Shown: positions 25,070 to 33,624, numbered from the stretch's first letter. The stretch: DNA of 64,000 nt from Streptomyces sp. NBC_01210 (GCF_036010325.1 NZ_CP108549.1:7068001-7132000); one strand, 5' to 3'. The notes: generated by a model not told the origin, from the letters alone. Numbers and translations: made by a program.

Positions 25070-27621
25070 CCAGCACCACTCCGACCACCGCGCCGGCGAA
25101 GCGCACGCTCCCGGTGACCGACCTGTCCCTCGTCGTCCTCATCGGAGCCACCGGCTCCGGCAAGTCCACCTTCGCCCGTAAGCACTTCAAGCCCACCGAG
25201 GTCATCTCCTCCGACTTCTGCCGCGGGCTCGTCGCCGACGACGAGAACGACCAGAGCGCGAGCGGTGCCGCGTTCGAGGTACTGCACTACATCGCGGGCA
25301 AGCGGCTCGCGGCCGGGCGGCTGACCGTCGTCGACGCCACCAGCGTGCAGCCCGAGAGCCGCCGGCAGCTTGTGCAGCTGGCGCGCCAGTACGACGTGCT
25401 GCCCATCGCGATCGTCCTCGACATGCCGGAAGAGGTCTGCGCCGAACGCAACGCCGCACGCCCCGACCGGGCCGGGATGCCCCGCCATGTCATCCAGCGC
25501 CACCGGCGCGAACTGCGCCGCTCGCTGCGCGGACTGGAGCGCGAGGGCTTCCGCAAGGTGCACATCCTGCGCAACGTGGAGGAGGTCGAGAGCGCCGAGG
25601 TCGTCCTCGAGCGCCGCTACAACGACCTCAGGCACCTCACCGGCCCGTTCGACATCATCGGCGACATTCATGGCTGCCGCTCCGAGCTGGAGACCCTGCT
25701 CGCCAAGCTCGGCTACCAGGACGGTGCTCACCCCGAAGGGCGCACGGCGGTCTTCGTCGGCGACCTCGTCGACCGGGGACCCGACAGCCCCGGTGTGCTG
25801 CGCCGCGTGATGAGCATGGTCGCCGACGGCAATGCCCTGTGCGTGCCCGGCAACCACGAGAACAAGCTCGGACGCTGGCTCAAGGGCAGGAACGTCCAGC
25901 ACACGCACGGACTCGCCGAGACCATCGAGCAGCTGGAGAAGGAGGACGACGCTTTCCGCGAGCAGGTGCGGGAGTTCATCGACGGACTCGTCAGCCACTA
26001 CGTACTCGACGAGGGCAAGCTCGTGGTCTGCCACGCCGGTCTGCCGGAGAAGTACCACGGGCGCACCTCGGGACGGGTCCGCTCACACGCGCTGTACGGC
26101 GACACGACCGGCGAGACCGACGAGTTCGGCCTGCCCGTGCGCTACCCGTGGGCGGAGGACTACCGAGGACGGGCAGCCGTCGTCTACGGGCACACACCCG
26201 TGCCCAGCACCTCGTGGATCAACAACACCATCTGCCTGGACACCGGAGCGGTCTTCGGCGGCAGGATGACCGCGCTGCGCTGGCCGGAGCGCGAGCTCGT
26301 CGACGTACCGGCCGAGAAGGTCTGGTACGAGCCGGCCAAGCCGCTGACCACCGAGGCGCCGGGCGGCCGCGAGGGCCGTCCCCTGGACCTCGCCGATGTG
26401 CAGGGCCGGCGGGTCGTGGAGACCCGGCACATGGCGCGTATCGGTGTGCGCGAGGAGAACGCCGCGGCGGCGCTCGAGGTCATGAGCCGTTTCGCCGTCG
26501 ACCCGCGACTGCTCGCCTACCTTCCGCCGACCATGTCGCCGACCGCGACATCGAAGGAGCCCGGATATCTGGAGTACCCGGCCGAGGCCTTCGCCCAGTA
26601 CCGGGCGGACGGCATCGCCAAGGTCGTGTGCGAGGAGAAGCACATGGGCTCGCGGGCGGTGGCGCTCGTCTGCCGTGACGCCGTGGCCGCGCGCGAGCGG
26701 TTCGGGGTCGACGGCCCCACCGGCGCGCTGCACACCCGTACCGGACGGCCCTTCTTCGACGACCAGTCCGTCACCGAGGCGGTCCTCGACCGGTTGCGTA
26801 CGGCTGTCACCGCGGCCGGCCTGTGGGACGAGTTCGGTACGGAGTGGCTGCTGCTCGACGCCGAGCTGATGCCCTGGTCGCTCAAGGCGGCCGGACTGCT
26901 GCGCTCGCAGTACGCGGCGGTCGGCGCCGCGTCCGGCGCCGTCTTCCCCGGTGCCACGGCGGCTCTCGAGGCTGCCGTCGGGCGCGGCGTCGATGTGGAC
27001 GGACTCCTGGCCGAGCAGCGTGAACGCGCCGCCGACGCCGCCGCGTTCACCGACGCGTACCGGCGCTACTGCTGGACGACCGAGGGGCTGAAGGGGGTGC
27101 GTCTCGCTCCGTTCCAGATCCTCGCGGTACAGGGGCGTTCGCTCGCCGCCGTACCGCACGACGAGCAACTGGCATGGCTGGACCGGCTGGTGGAGCATGA
27201 CCCGACCGGCCTGCTCCAGGTCACCCGGCGCCTCGTCGTCGAGACCGGCGACGAGGCCTCGGTCGGCGCCGGTGTCGACTGGTGGCTGGAGATGACCGGC
27301 AGAGGCGGCGAGGGCATGGTCGTCAAGCCGCTCCAGGCACTCGCGCGCGACGAGAAGGGCCGACTGGTGCAGCCGGGCATCAAGGTCCGCGGCCGCGAAT
27401 ACCTGCGGATCATCTACGGCCCCGAATACACCCGCCCGGAGAACCTGGAGCGGCTGCGCAACCGGTTCCTCAACCACAAGCGCTCGCTGGCGCTGCGGGA
27501 GTACGCGCTGGGGCTCGAGGCCCTGGACCGGCTGGCCGACGGCGAGCCGCTGTGGCGGATTCATGAAGCGGTCTTCGCGGTGCTCGCACTGGAGTCGGAG
27601 CCGGTCGACCCGCGGCTGTAA
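25066..27621 (+). CDS. pnkp: Polynucleotide kinase-phosphatase-ligase Pnkp
   Basis: An 851-residue three-domain RNA-repair enzyme. The kinase domain has GATGSGKST at residues ~27-35. The central metallophosphatase shows GDIHG, GDLVDRGPD and GNHEN. The C-terminal ligase-like adenylyltransferase has CEEKHMGSR with the nucleotidyl lysine at 525, and EGMVVKP further on. It prepares 5'-OH and 2',3'-cyclic phosphate ends and, with Hen1, seals them. Full length and an intact active-site set argue that it works. The coupled start and stop with hen1 place both in one operon. The stop region is duplicated in tandem (27601-27644). Confidence 0.94.
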   Translation: MTSTTPTTAPAKRTLPVTDLSLVVLIGATGSGKSTFARKHFKPTEVISSDFCRGLVADDENDQSASGAAFEVLHYIAGKRLAAGRLTVVDATSVQPESRRQLVQLARQYDVLPIAIVLDMPEEVCAERNAARPDRAGMPRHVIQRHRRELRRSLRGLEREGFRKVHILRNVEEVESAEVVLERRYNDLRHLTGPFDIIGDIHGCRSELETLLAKLGYQDGAHPEGRTAVFVGDLVDRGPDSPGVLRRVMSMVADGNALCVPGNHENKLGRWLKGRNVQHTHGLAETIEQLEKEDDAFREQVREFIDGLVSHYVLDEGKLVVCHAGLPEKYHGRTSGRVRSHALYGDTTGETDEFGLPVRYPWAEDYRGRAAVVYGHTPVPSTSWINNTICLDTGAVFGGRMTALRWPERELVDVPAEKVWYEPAKPLTTEAPGGREGRPLDLADVQGRRVVETRHMARIGVREENAAAALEVMSRFAVDPRLLAYLPPTMSPTATSKEPGYLEYPAEAFAQYRADGIAKVVCEEKHMGSRAVALVCRDAVAARERFGVDGPTGALHTRTGRPFFDDQSVTEAVLDRLRTAVTAAGLWDEFGTEWLLLDAELMPWSLKAAGLLRSQYAAVGAASGAVFPGATAALEAAVGRGVDVDGLLAEQRERAADAAAFTDAYRRYCWTTEGLKGVRLAPFQILAVQGRSLAAVPHDEQLAWLDRLVEHDPTGLLQVTRRLVVETGDEASVGAGVDWWLEMTGRGGEGMVVKPLQALARDEKGRLVQPGIKVRGREYLRIIYGPEYTRPENLERLRNRFLNHKRSLALREYALGLEALDRLADGEPLWRIHEAVFAVLALESEPVDPRL

Positions 27622-27644
27622 ACCGGTCGACCCGCGGCTGTAAA
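27601..27644. repeat. Exact 22-bp tandem duplication of the pnkp 3' end
   Basis: The 22-base unit at 27601-27622, which contains the last codons and stop of pnkp, is repeated identically at 27623-27644. It looks like a recent duplication just past the gene. No other function is seen. Confidence 0.9.
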
Positions 27645-27831
27645 AGGGGCGCACAGGTGCGGTCGAGGGGGCGCACGGTTCGTTCTCGTTGACGTCTGTC
27701 TCGACGAGCACCTAGCGTTTTCACCCCACCGCGTGACGCGATTCAAGCCATCGATTCTGGTGCTGAGGGCGCCACGTGACGCGGGAGGAAGAGCACACCA
27801 GCAGATCGCGTGGTCCCCCGGAAAGGGCCAG

Positions 27832-28581
27832 ATGGATCGTTGTGGGGGAACGATGAGTCTGTTCGGCCAGGACCGCTCGTTCCTCGACGCCCTCACCCTT
27901 CAGGACCGCCGTGCGCTGCTCGGCGCGGGTGCACCGCGGGCGTACGAACCCGGTGACGTGATGATCCGCGAACGCGACACGACGACGTATGTGCTGGCGC
28001 TGCTCTCCGGATGGGCCGTTGTCTCGGTCGAGACGGAGCGCGGCGCCCGGCTGATACTCGCCCTGCGCGGTGCGGGCGAGGTCGTGGGCGATCTCGCCGC
28101 CGTCGATCAGGGGCCGCGCAGTGCCACCGTCACCGCACTCGGCCGGGTGGAGGCGGTGGCCGTGTCCGGAGTCCGGTTCAGGGGCTTCCTGGCCGCCAGA
28201 CCGCACGCCACCTCGCTGATCATGCGCCAGCTGAGCACGCGGCTGCGCAGCGCGGACATCGAGCGCCGTTCCCTCGCCTCCGGCACCGTGCTGCAGCGGC
28301 TCGCCGCCCGGCTGGTGGAGCTCGCCGAGCGGGCCGGCCGCCGCGGCGAAGACGGCACCGTTCTGCAACTCCCGCTGCCGCAGCACGACTTGGCGGCAGC
28401 CATAGGAGCGACCCGAGAGGCGGTCGCCAAGGCGCTCCGCCTGCTGCGGGAGCAGGACGTGGTCCGTACGGCCAACCGCCGGGTGATCGTCACCGATATG
28501 CAGGTGCTGCTCCTCCTCGCCCAGGGCCGCGGGCAGCCACTCGGGACACAGCCGCCCGAGAAATCTCCGCCGACTGTGTAA
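27832..28581 (+). CDS. Crp/Fnr-family transcriptional regulator
   Basis: A 249-residue regulator. The N-terminal cyclic-nucleotide-binding domain keeps the phosphate-binding-cassette pattern GEVVGDLAAVDQGPRSATVT, with Arg-Ser conserved and Asp where CRP has the ribose-binding Glu. The C-terminal winged helix reads HDLAAAIGATREAVAKALRL. A cyclic nucleotide ligand is therefore plausible. I chose the ATG at 27832 (GAAAGGG 4-5 bases upstream); ATG 27853 is an alternative. It lies 75 bases upstream of the cyclase-like gene with no terminator between, so it may be the regulator of the nine-gene block that follows. Confidence 0.87.
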   Translation: MDRCGGTMSLFGQDRSFLDALTLQDRRALLGAGAPRAYEPGDVMIRERDTTTYVLALLSGWAVVSVETERGARLILALRGAGEVVGDLAAVDQGPRSATVTALGRVEAVAVSGVRFRGFLAARPHATSLIMRQLSTRLRSADIERRSLASGTVLQRLAARLVELAERAGRRGEDGTVLQLPLPQHDLAAAIGATREAVAKALRLLREQDVVRTANRRVIVTDMQVLLLLAQGRGQPLGTQPPEKSPPTV

Positions 28582-28656
28582 ACCGCTACATCGCCGGCCG
28601 CCGCGCGCGCCCAGAGTTGACCTGTCACCAAGCGCCACAGCACGCAGGGAGTCCTA

Positions 28657-29523
28657 GTGAGCAGTGCGGGAGCCGTCCACAGACTGGTGATCTTCGGAGA
28701 CGCCTGTGGATCGGGCAAGTTGGGTCTGGAAGCCAAGAAGCGGATGCGCTCCGCCATGTACGAGGCGTTCACCGAGGCGCACGCGTCCGTCGGTATCGAG
28801 CCGGGGCGGGTCCACCAGGAGGACAGGGGAGACGGCATCCTCGTGGCCCTGCGGCCCGAGGTGCCGCCGACCCTCATGGTCGGCCGGTGGGTCGACACCC
28901 TGTACGAGAGCTTGCGGGAACTCAACAACGGCAGCGCACGGCCACTGCGCTTACGCGTCGGCATGAACGCCGGCCTCGTCCTCGACGACGGCAAGGGCCT
29001 CGTGGGACGTGCGGTGGATCTTGCCTGCCGGCTCTGCGACAGCCCCACGGCGAAGCAGATCATGACCACTGCCGACAAGGCCGACCTGCTGATCGTGGTC
29101 TCCGACTGGCTGTACGTGAATGTGGTCGCCGAGGGCGGGCGCTACGTCGAACCGGGTCACTACCGCCAGGCGCCGGTCCAGTACAAGGAGACCGACGAGA
29201 CCGCCTGGTTCCACATACCCCGCTGGCCCGAGCCGCCGCTCGGCGACCGGGCAGCGGAGCAGACCGGCGGTGGGCCGGTGAAGGGGGACGGCCCACCGCC
29301 ACCTACGTCCGGCGGCCGGACACCCGGCGACCCGGTTCCGGGCGCCCCGTCGCTGATGGATCAGGACTGTGCGGATCAGGACTGTGCGGATCCGGACTAC
29401 GCGAATCAGTACAACGCCCAGGGAGATATGCAGATCTTCGAGGGCAATGAGATCCGCGGCGGATTCACCGGCATCAACAAGGGCCGGGACCGCTCCGCCC
29501 GCGGCAAGGGAGGCGACGCATGA
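28657..29523 (+). CDS. Class III nucleotide-cyclase-like protein (Pycsar-type candidate), TTA-containing
   Basis: A 288-residue protein. Residues 5-190 resemble a class III cyclase homology domain. The two metal-binding aspartates are present, D15 in VIFGDACGSG and D59 in EDRGDGILVAL. The transition-state N-x3-R site reads VDLACRLCDS, with Asp at 121 instead of Asn but Arg 125 kept. It may therefore make a cyclic nucleotide, or it may be an altered relative; the base specificity cannot be read. Residues ~195-250 are disordered with DQDCADQDCAD repeats. The end carries GDMQIFEGN at 256-264, shared with the next protein. Leu99 is encoded by TTA (28951-28953), so bldA may gate its translation. 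GTG start with AGGGAG upstream; the stop overlaps the next gene. Confidence 0.7.
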   Translation: MSSAGAVHRLVIFGDACGSGKLGLEAKKRMRSAMYEAFTEAHASVGIEPGRVHQEDRGDGILVALRPEVPPTLMVGRWVDTLYESLRELNNGSARPLRLRVGMNAGLVLDDGKGLVGRAVDLACRLCDSPTAKQIMTTADKADLLIVVSDWLYVNVVAEGGRYVEPGHYRQAPVQYKETDETAWFHIPRWPEPPLGDRAAEQTGGGPVKGDGPPPPTSGGRTPGDPVPGAPSLMDQDCADQDCADPDYANQYNAQGDMQIFEGNEIRGGFTGINKGRDRSARGKGGDA

Positions 29524-31817
29524 GCGACCATGACGACTCCCCGCCGCAGGACGAGAAGAACGAGGAACCGCAGTCGCCGTCGGCCTCCGGTTCGGAGAAC
29601 AGCGGTGCCGACACAACGGAGCAGCAGCCCGAGGCCAACCCCTTCGAGCAGGCCGGACGCAACCCGCTGGGCGGTTCGGGCGGTACCGGCGGCGCCGGCA
29701 CCGCACACGCCGCGCGCCGCACCTTCGCGCCGGGCCGCGCCGAACGCACCTATGAGATCAGCGGCGACGGCCAGGTATTCGAAGGGAACTACTTCATCGG
29801 CCAGTTCGGCCCCGACAGCAGCCCGCCCGTGGTCCAGGGCTCGGTCCCGCTGGAGGCGCTGAAGCACCTCGCCGACGTCTACTGCGAGGCCTCCGGCTAC
29901 CACCGGATGAAGCAACTCCTGCGTACGGACGGGCTTCTGGTGCTGTGCGGCGAATCCGGAAGCGGCCGCAAGGCCACCGCCCTCGCCCTGCTCTCCGAAC
30001 TGGCGGACAATCAAGTGACCCGCCTGGATCCGAGCCACGCGGTGCACGAGATCACCGAGCAGATGATCGAAGCCGGTGCCGGCCATCTCCTGGAGCTGCC
30101 GCCGGACGACGGACGCCGGGAGCCCGAGCGCCACCGTGGCGAGACCCGCAAGGAGCCCCGCAGGCCCAGCCGCCTCTCCGAGCTCCACCTCGACAGGTTC
30201 AGCGAACTGCTGCGCAAGTCCAATGCGTACGGAGTGGTGCTGGTCGAGAGCGGAGACCTGGCCGACCGGCTGCTCCGCGGCCGCTACGGCATGTACTGTC
30301 CGCCCGCACCCGCCGAGGAGGTGCTCCACCGTCATCTGCGGGTGCTGCTGAAGAGCGAGCCCGAAGGCGCCCTCGACAGCGCGCGGGCGCTCGCCGGGCG
30401 TTCCGATGTCACCGAGGCCCTCGGCCTCGACGAACTGCGGCCCCGCGAGGCCGCACGGCTCGCAGACCATCTGGCCCGCCGTCAGAAGGGCGAGCTGACG
30501 GACGAGCAACTGCTCGACGACTGCGCCACATTCGTCCGGGCACAGGCGCGGGCGTGGTTCGCCGGCGCCGACCGGCCCGGCATGCTCCCCGAGGCACTGC
30601 CGACGCTCAGCGCCGCCGCCTTCCGGATCGCCGTGGCCGTGTTCAACGGCTCCGCCTACAGCCTTACCGCGGAAGCCGCCGAACTGCTCGCGTGGGAGCT
30701 GGCGGTGACCCTGGACCCGGAACAGCCCGTGGGTCGACGGCTCTTCGGCACGCACGCCGAGATCCGCCCGATGGTCGCCCGGTCCGTACTGGAGGACGGC
30801 GAGATCGACCTCGGAGACGCCCGGGTCCCGATGCGCGCCATCCGGTTCCAGGGCGAGAGCCTGGCCACGGCCGTGCTCCGCGAGGTGTGGCACGGCTACC
30901 ACAATGTCCGCGGCCCCATGGCGCGCTGGCTGCGGATCCTGTGCGACGACCCGCGCCCCGAGATATGGGTGCGCGCCTCCATCGCGGCAGGTGTTCTCTG
31001 CTCCTGGGACTGGATCTACGGATTCGGTGAACTGGTGCGCCCCATGGCCGCACTGGACAACCCCGTACCGCAGATGGCGGCGGCGACGGCGCTCGCCGAG
31101 GCGGCGCGCGACCCGAAGGTACAGCCGGCGGTCAAGTCGCTGGTGAAGGAGTGGGCGAAGAGCGACGACGACGCGCTGCTCGCCACCGCCGTGCTGGCCC
31201 ACGGCTATGTCCTGCCGGCCGGCTCGGTCAGCGCCTCGCTCGACGCCCTGGTCAGTGTGGTGCGCAGGCAGAAGGACGACGACGTCGACGTGCTCGGCAC
31301 GGCCTCGTTCAGCGTTATGCGGCTGCTCGCCTCCGGTGAGCCCGAGACGGTGACCGGCCGGCTCGCCGACTGGCTGAAGGACGGGCGCCGGAAGCTTGCC
31401 AATCTTGTGCTGATCTCCATGATCGGGACGCTCACGATGCGCACCACCTACCTCTGGGGTCTGAGGGAGGTCCCGGAACTGGAGCCGTACGACGCACAGC
31501 CGCTGCTCGTCGCGCTGCTGGCGACCCGGCCGCAGCTCGCGCCGGAGCTGGCGGCCCTGCTGCGACACACCCTCGCCACCGCCCGCGCCGGCGAGACGGC
31601 GCTCGACGAGCTGGGCAGCCTGCTGCGCCGGGCCTCCCGCAACGAGGAAGCACTCCGGCTGGTCTGTGACTTTCTGCCGCTGCTCGCCGAACAGCGCCGG
31701 GACCGCGACCGGCTGCGAAGTCTGCTGGAGGACCTCGTCAGAGACCGCGACAGACCACTGAACAGGGCCGCGGCCAGCCGGATGTGGGACGCCGTGGGAG
31801 AAGGAGCCGATCGATGA
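29520..31817 (+). CDS. P-loop NTPase with long helical-repeat C-terminus (STAND-like)
   Basis: A 765-residue cytoplasmic protein. Residues 1-75 are disordered and acidic. The motif SGDGQVFEGNYFIGQFG (81-97) matches the tail of the cyclase-like protein. Walker A GESGSGRKAT is at 144-153, with an SNAYGVVLVESGD Walker-B-like strand near 235. From about residue 360 to the end there are repeating amphipathic helices of HEAT-like character, with ALDNPVPQMAAATALAEAA as a good example. The layout, sensor helices behind an NTPase switch, is the plan of STAND-type signalling ATPases. Start and stop overlap both neighbours by 4 bases. The function is unknown and the STAND class is inferred from layout. 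Confidence 0.72.
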   Translation: MSDHDDSPPQDEKNEEPQSPSASGSENSGADTTEQQPEANPFEQAGRNPLGGSGGTGGAGTAHAARRTFAPGRAERTYEISGDGQVFEGNYFIGQFGPDSSPPVVQGSVPLEALKHLADVYCEASGYHRMKQLLRTDGLLVLCGESGSGRKATALALLSELADNQVTRLDPSHAVHEITEQMIEAGAGHLLELPPDDGRREPERHRGETRKEPRRPSRLSELHLDRFSELLRKSNAYGVVLVESGDLADRLLRGRYGMYCPPAPAEEVLHRHLRVLLKSEPEGALDSARALAGRSDVTEALGLDELRPREAARLADHLARRQKGELTDEQLLDDCATFVRAQARAWFAGADRPGMLPEALPTLSAAAFRIAVAVFNGSAYSLTAEAAELLAWELAVTLDPEQPVGRRLFGTHAEIRPMVARSVLEDGEIDLGDARVPMRAIRFQGESLATAVLREVWHGYHNVRGPMARWLRILCDDPRPEIWVRASIAAGVLCSWDWIYGFGELVRPMAALDNPVPQMAAATALAEAARDPKVQPAVKSLVKEWAKSDDDALLATAVLAHGYVLPAGSVSASLDALVSVVRRQKDDDVDVLGTASFSVMRLLASGEPETVTGRLADWLKDGRRKLANLVLISMIGTLTMRTTYLWGLREVPELEPYDAQPLLVALLATRPQLAPELAALLRHTLATARAGETALDELGSLLRRASRNEEALRLVCDFLPLLAEQRRDRDRLRSLLEDLVRDRDRPLNRAAASRMWDAVGEGADR

Positions 31818-33115
31818 CCACTCCCGGGGCCGACGAGGGGCCGAAGGCGGCACAGCAGCGCCAAGGACAGCAGCAACAAGGACAGCAGCACCAGCAACGG
31901 CAGATGCAGCAGCCTGGGCAGAACTGGGCGCAGGAACGGGAACTTCGCCAACAGCAGCGCCCGGAGCAGGAAAGGGAACAGCACCGGGAGCGTCCGAAAG
32001 GGCCGCTCGTACGGGAGTGCTCGCCGCCGTACAAACGCCGGAGCGGCCAGATCGCCGCGGTGGTGATGTACGGAAACGGCGGGCACAGCGTGGTGTGGCC
32101 GGAGCGCCGCGAGAACCACCAGAGACAGTGGCTCAGCCGCGCGTACACCGTGTTCGAGGTGCTGCTCGGCCGGAACGTCACCGAATTCGACCTCCGGCTG
32201 CCCGCCGCCGGCGACGGAGTCTTCTTCGACGCGTCGGCGAAGGTGCACTGGGAGGTCACCGACCCGTATCTGGTGGTCACCCAACGGGTCTGGGACGTAG
32301 CCGAGTTGCTGCACGACGAACTCCTCGACGGGCTGCGCGCGGTATCGCGGCGCTTCGCACTCACCGAGGCACAGCGCGCCGACGAGGCGGTGCGTGACGA
32401 ACTGAGCGCGGGCCGGCTGGCCCTGGGCCGCGATCTCGGCCTGCGCACCCGCGTCCATGTCTTCATCGATCTGAGCAAGGTGGTCCAGAGGAAGGTCCAG
32501 CAGCGGCACGAGGTCGATCTGGACATGGCCAAGGACGAGCGCATGGCGGAGGCCCAGCGGCGCAAGGACGCCCATGAACGGCGGCTGGTCGCCGATCGGG
32601 CGCGTGAACTGGAGATCCTGCTGCGGAGCGGCGAAGAGGCCGAGATCGCCCACCACATGGCGCAGAACCCGGACAAGCAGTGGGAGATCCGTCGCGCGAT
32701 CCGGCAGGAGCGGCGTGAGGGCCAGGCCGACTTCCTCGCGGTGTTCAACCGGCTCATCGACACCGGGGTCCTGGAGCGCCATGACATCGGAGAGCCGATG
32801 TACGAGGTGCTGCAGTACCTGCGGGAAAGCACCGGTGGCGTGCTCGGTGGCGTCGTCGACCGGGTGCTGCCCCAGCGCGGGCCGCAGCGACCCGCGCTCG
32901 GGGAAGCGCCCGCGCGACCGGAGCCGGACCGGCCCTCCTGGGACGCGGAGGGAGCGAGCGCGCGCGGCGGCCCGGACCGGAGCGACGACCCCCCGCATGT
33001 GTACGAACCGACCCGGGTCGAATCCGCGGCGGAACGGGACCCGGACGAGCGCCGGCCGTCCCGGCCCCGTACGTCCAGGCCCAGTGAGGCATTCGACGAC
33101 TGGGACGACGGATGA
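31814..33115 (+). CDS. SPFH/Band-7-like protein with Gln-rich N-terminus
   Basis: A 433-residue protein. Residues ~10-60 are Gln/Arg-rich low complexity. Residues ~70-260 read like an SPFH domain: GVFFDASAKVHWEVTDPYLV, then LRAVSRRFALTEAQR and a helix-forming coiled stretch (HEVDLDMAKDERMAEAQRRK). A second helical piece and a disordered charged tail follow. SPFH proteins form oligomeric membrane scaffolds or rings. No transmembrane helix is predicted here, so it would associate with a partner such as the membrane proteins downstream. The ATG at 31814 overlaps the preceding stop (ATGA). Confidence 0.65.
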   Translation: MTTPGADEGPKAAQQRQGQQQQGQQHQQRQMQQPGQNWAQERELRQQQRPEQEREQHRERPKGPLVRECSPPYKRRSGQIAAVVMYGNGGHSVVWPERRENHQRQWLSRAYTVFEVLLGRNVTEFDLRLPAAGDGVFFDASAKVHWEVTDPYLVVTQRVWDVAELLHDELLDGLRAVSRRFALTEAQRADEAVRDELSAGRLALGRDLGLRTRVHVFIDLSKVVQRKVQQRHEVDLDMAKDERMAEAQRRKDAHERRLVADRARELEILLRSGEEAEIAHHMAQNPDKQWEIRRAIRQERREGQADFLAVFNRLIDTGVLERHDIGEPMYEVLQYLRESTGGVLGGVVDRVLPQRGPQRPALGEAPARPEPDRPSWDAEGASARGGPDRSDDPPHVYEPTRVESAAERDPDERRPSRPRTSRPSEAFDDWDDG

Positions 33116-33618
33116 GCTCCGGCGCCTTACGGCCAGGACCGGACCGGCCCGGACCGGAGGATGTCCGCTTCATGGCGGAGCGTCTGCTCATGTCGGTCCG
33201 CGAGGACATCGGCAGGGCCGACACGAAGGCGGCGATCCTGCTCTCCGGCGCCGTCGCCTTCCTCGCCGTCATCCTCTCCAGGGGATCCACTCCGCTGCCC
33301 GAATCGCGCTCCACACCGGCGCTTCTTGTTGTGGGCGGCCTGTTCTGGGGTGCCGGAGTGCTGATGCTCGTCGCCGTGATCCTGCCGCGCACCAGGATCG
33401 GCGCCGACCGCACCCTGCTGCGCGACCTGGCGGCCCGGGCCTCTTCGGAACAACTGCTGGCCCGCCTCGCCTCAGCGGGCGAGGACGTCACCGGCTGGCT
33501 GCTGGACCAGGCGAGCGTGCACGGAGCGGTGCTCGCCGCGAAATACCGGTGGCTGCGCATGGGCGTGTGTTCCCTCGCGCTCGGCGCGCTACTGACCCTC
33601 TTCAGCGAACTGTGGTGA
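33112..33618 (+). CDS. Pycsar-effector-like membrane protein (PycTM/DUF5706-like), TTA-containing
   Basis: A 168-residue membrane protein. An amphipathic N-terminal helix (LLMSVREDIGRADTKAAILL) with an Ala-Asp-Thr-Lys-Ala signature is followed by a membrane helix (~40-60), a second (~70-95) and a third near the C-terminus (~148-166). The A-D-x-K-A...helix-helix...helix layout is that of PycTM/DUF5706 effectors, which in the Pycsar system respond to a cyclic nucleotide and disrupt the membrane. Codon 6 is TTA (33127-33129), making expression potentially bldA-dependent. The ATG overlaps the upstream stop by 4 bases. The effector role is inferred from family and operon context. Confidence 0.68.
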   Translation: MSSGALRPGPDRPGPEDVRFMAERLLMSVREDIGRADTKAAILLSGAVAFLAVILSRGSTPLPESRSTPALLVVGGLFWGAGVLMLVAVILPRTRIGADRTLLRDLAARASSEQLLARLASAGEDVTGWLLDQASVHGAVLAAKYRWLRMGVCSLALGALLTLFSELW

Positions 33619-33624
33619 GAGACG

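Noticed and set aside
29406..31853. Long minus-strand frame opposite the P-loop NTPase gene
   Set aside because: No recognisable domain; it mirrors a real gene with coupled start and stop. The same applies to 11512-13689, 15748-17733, 37200-39092 and 41464-44151.
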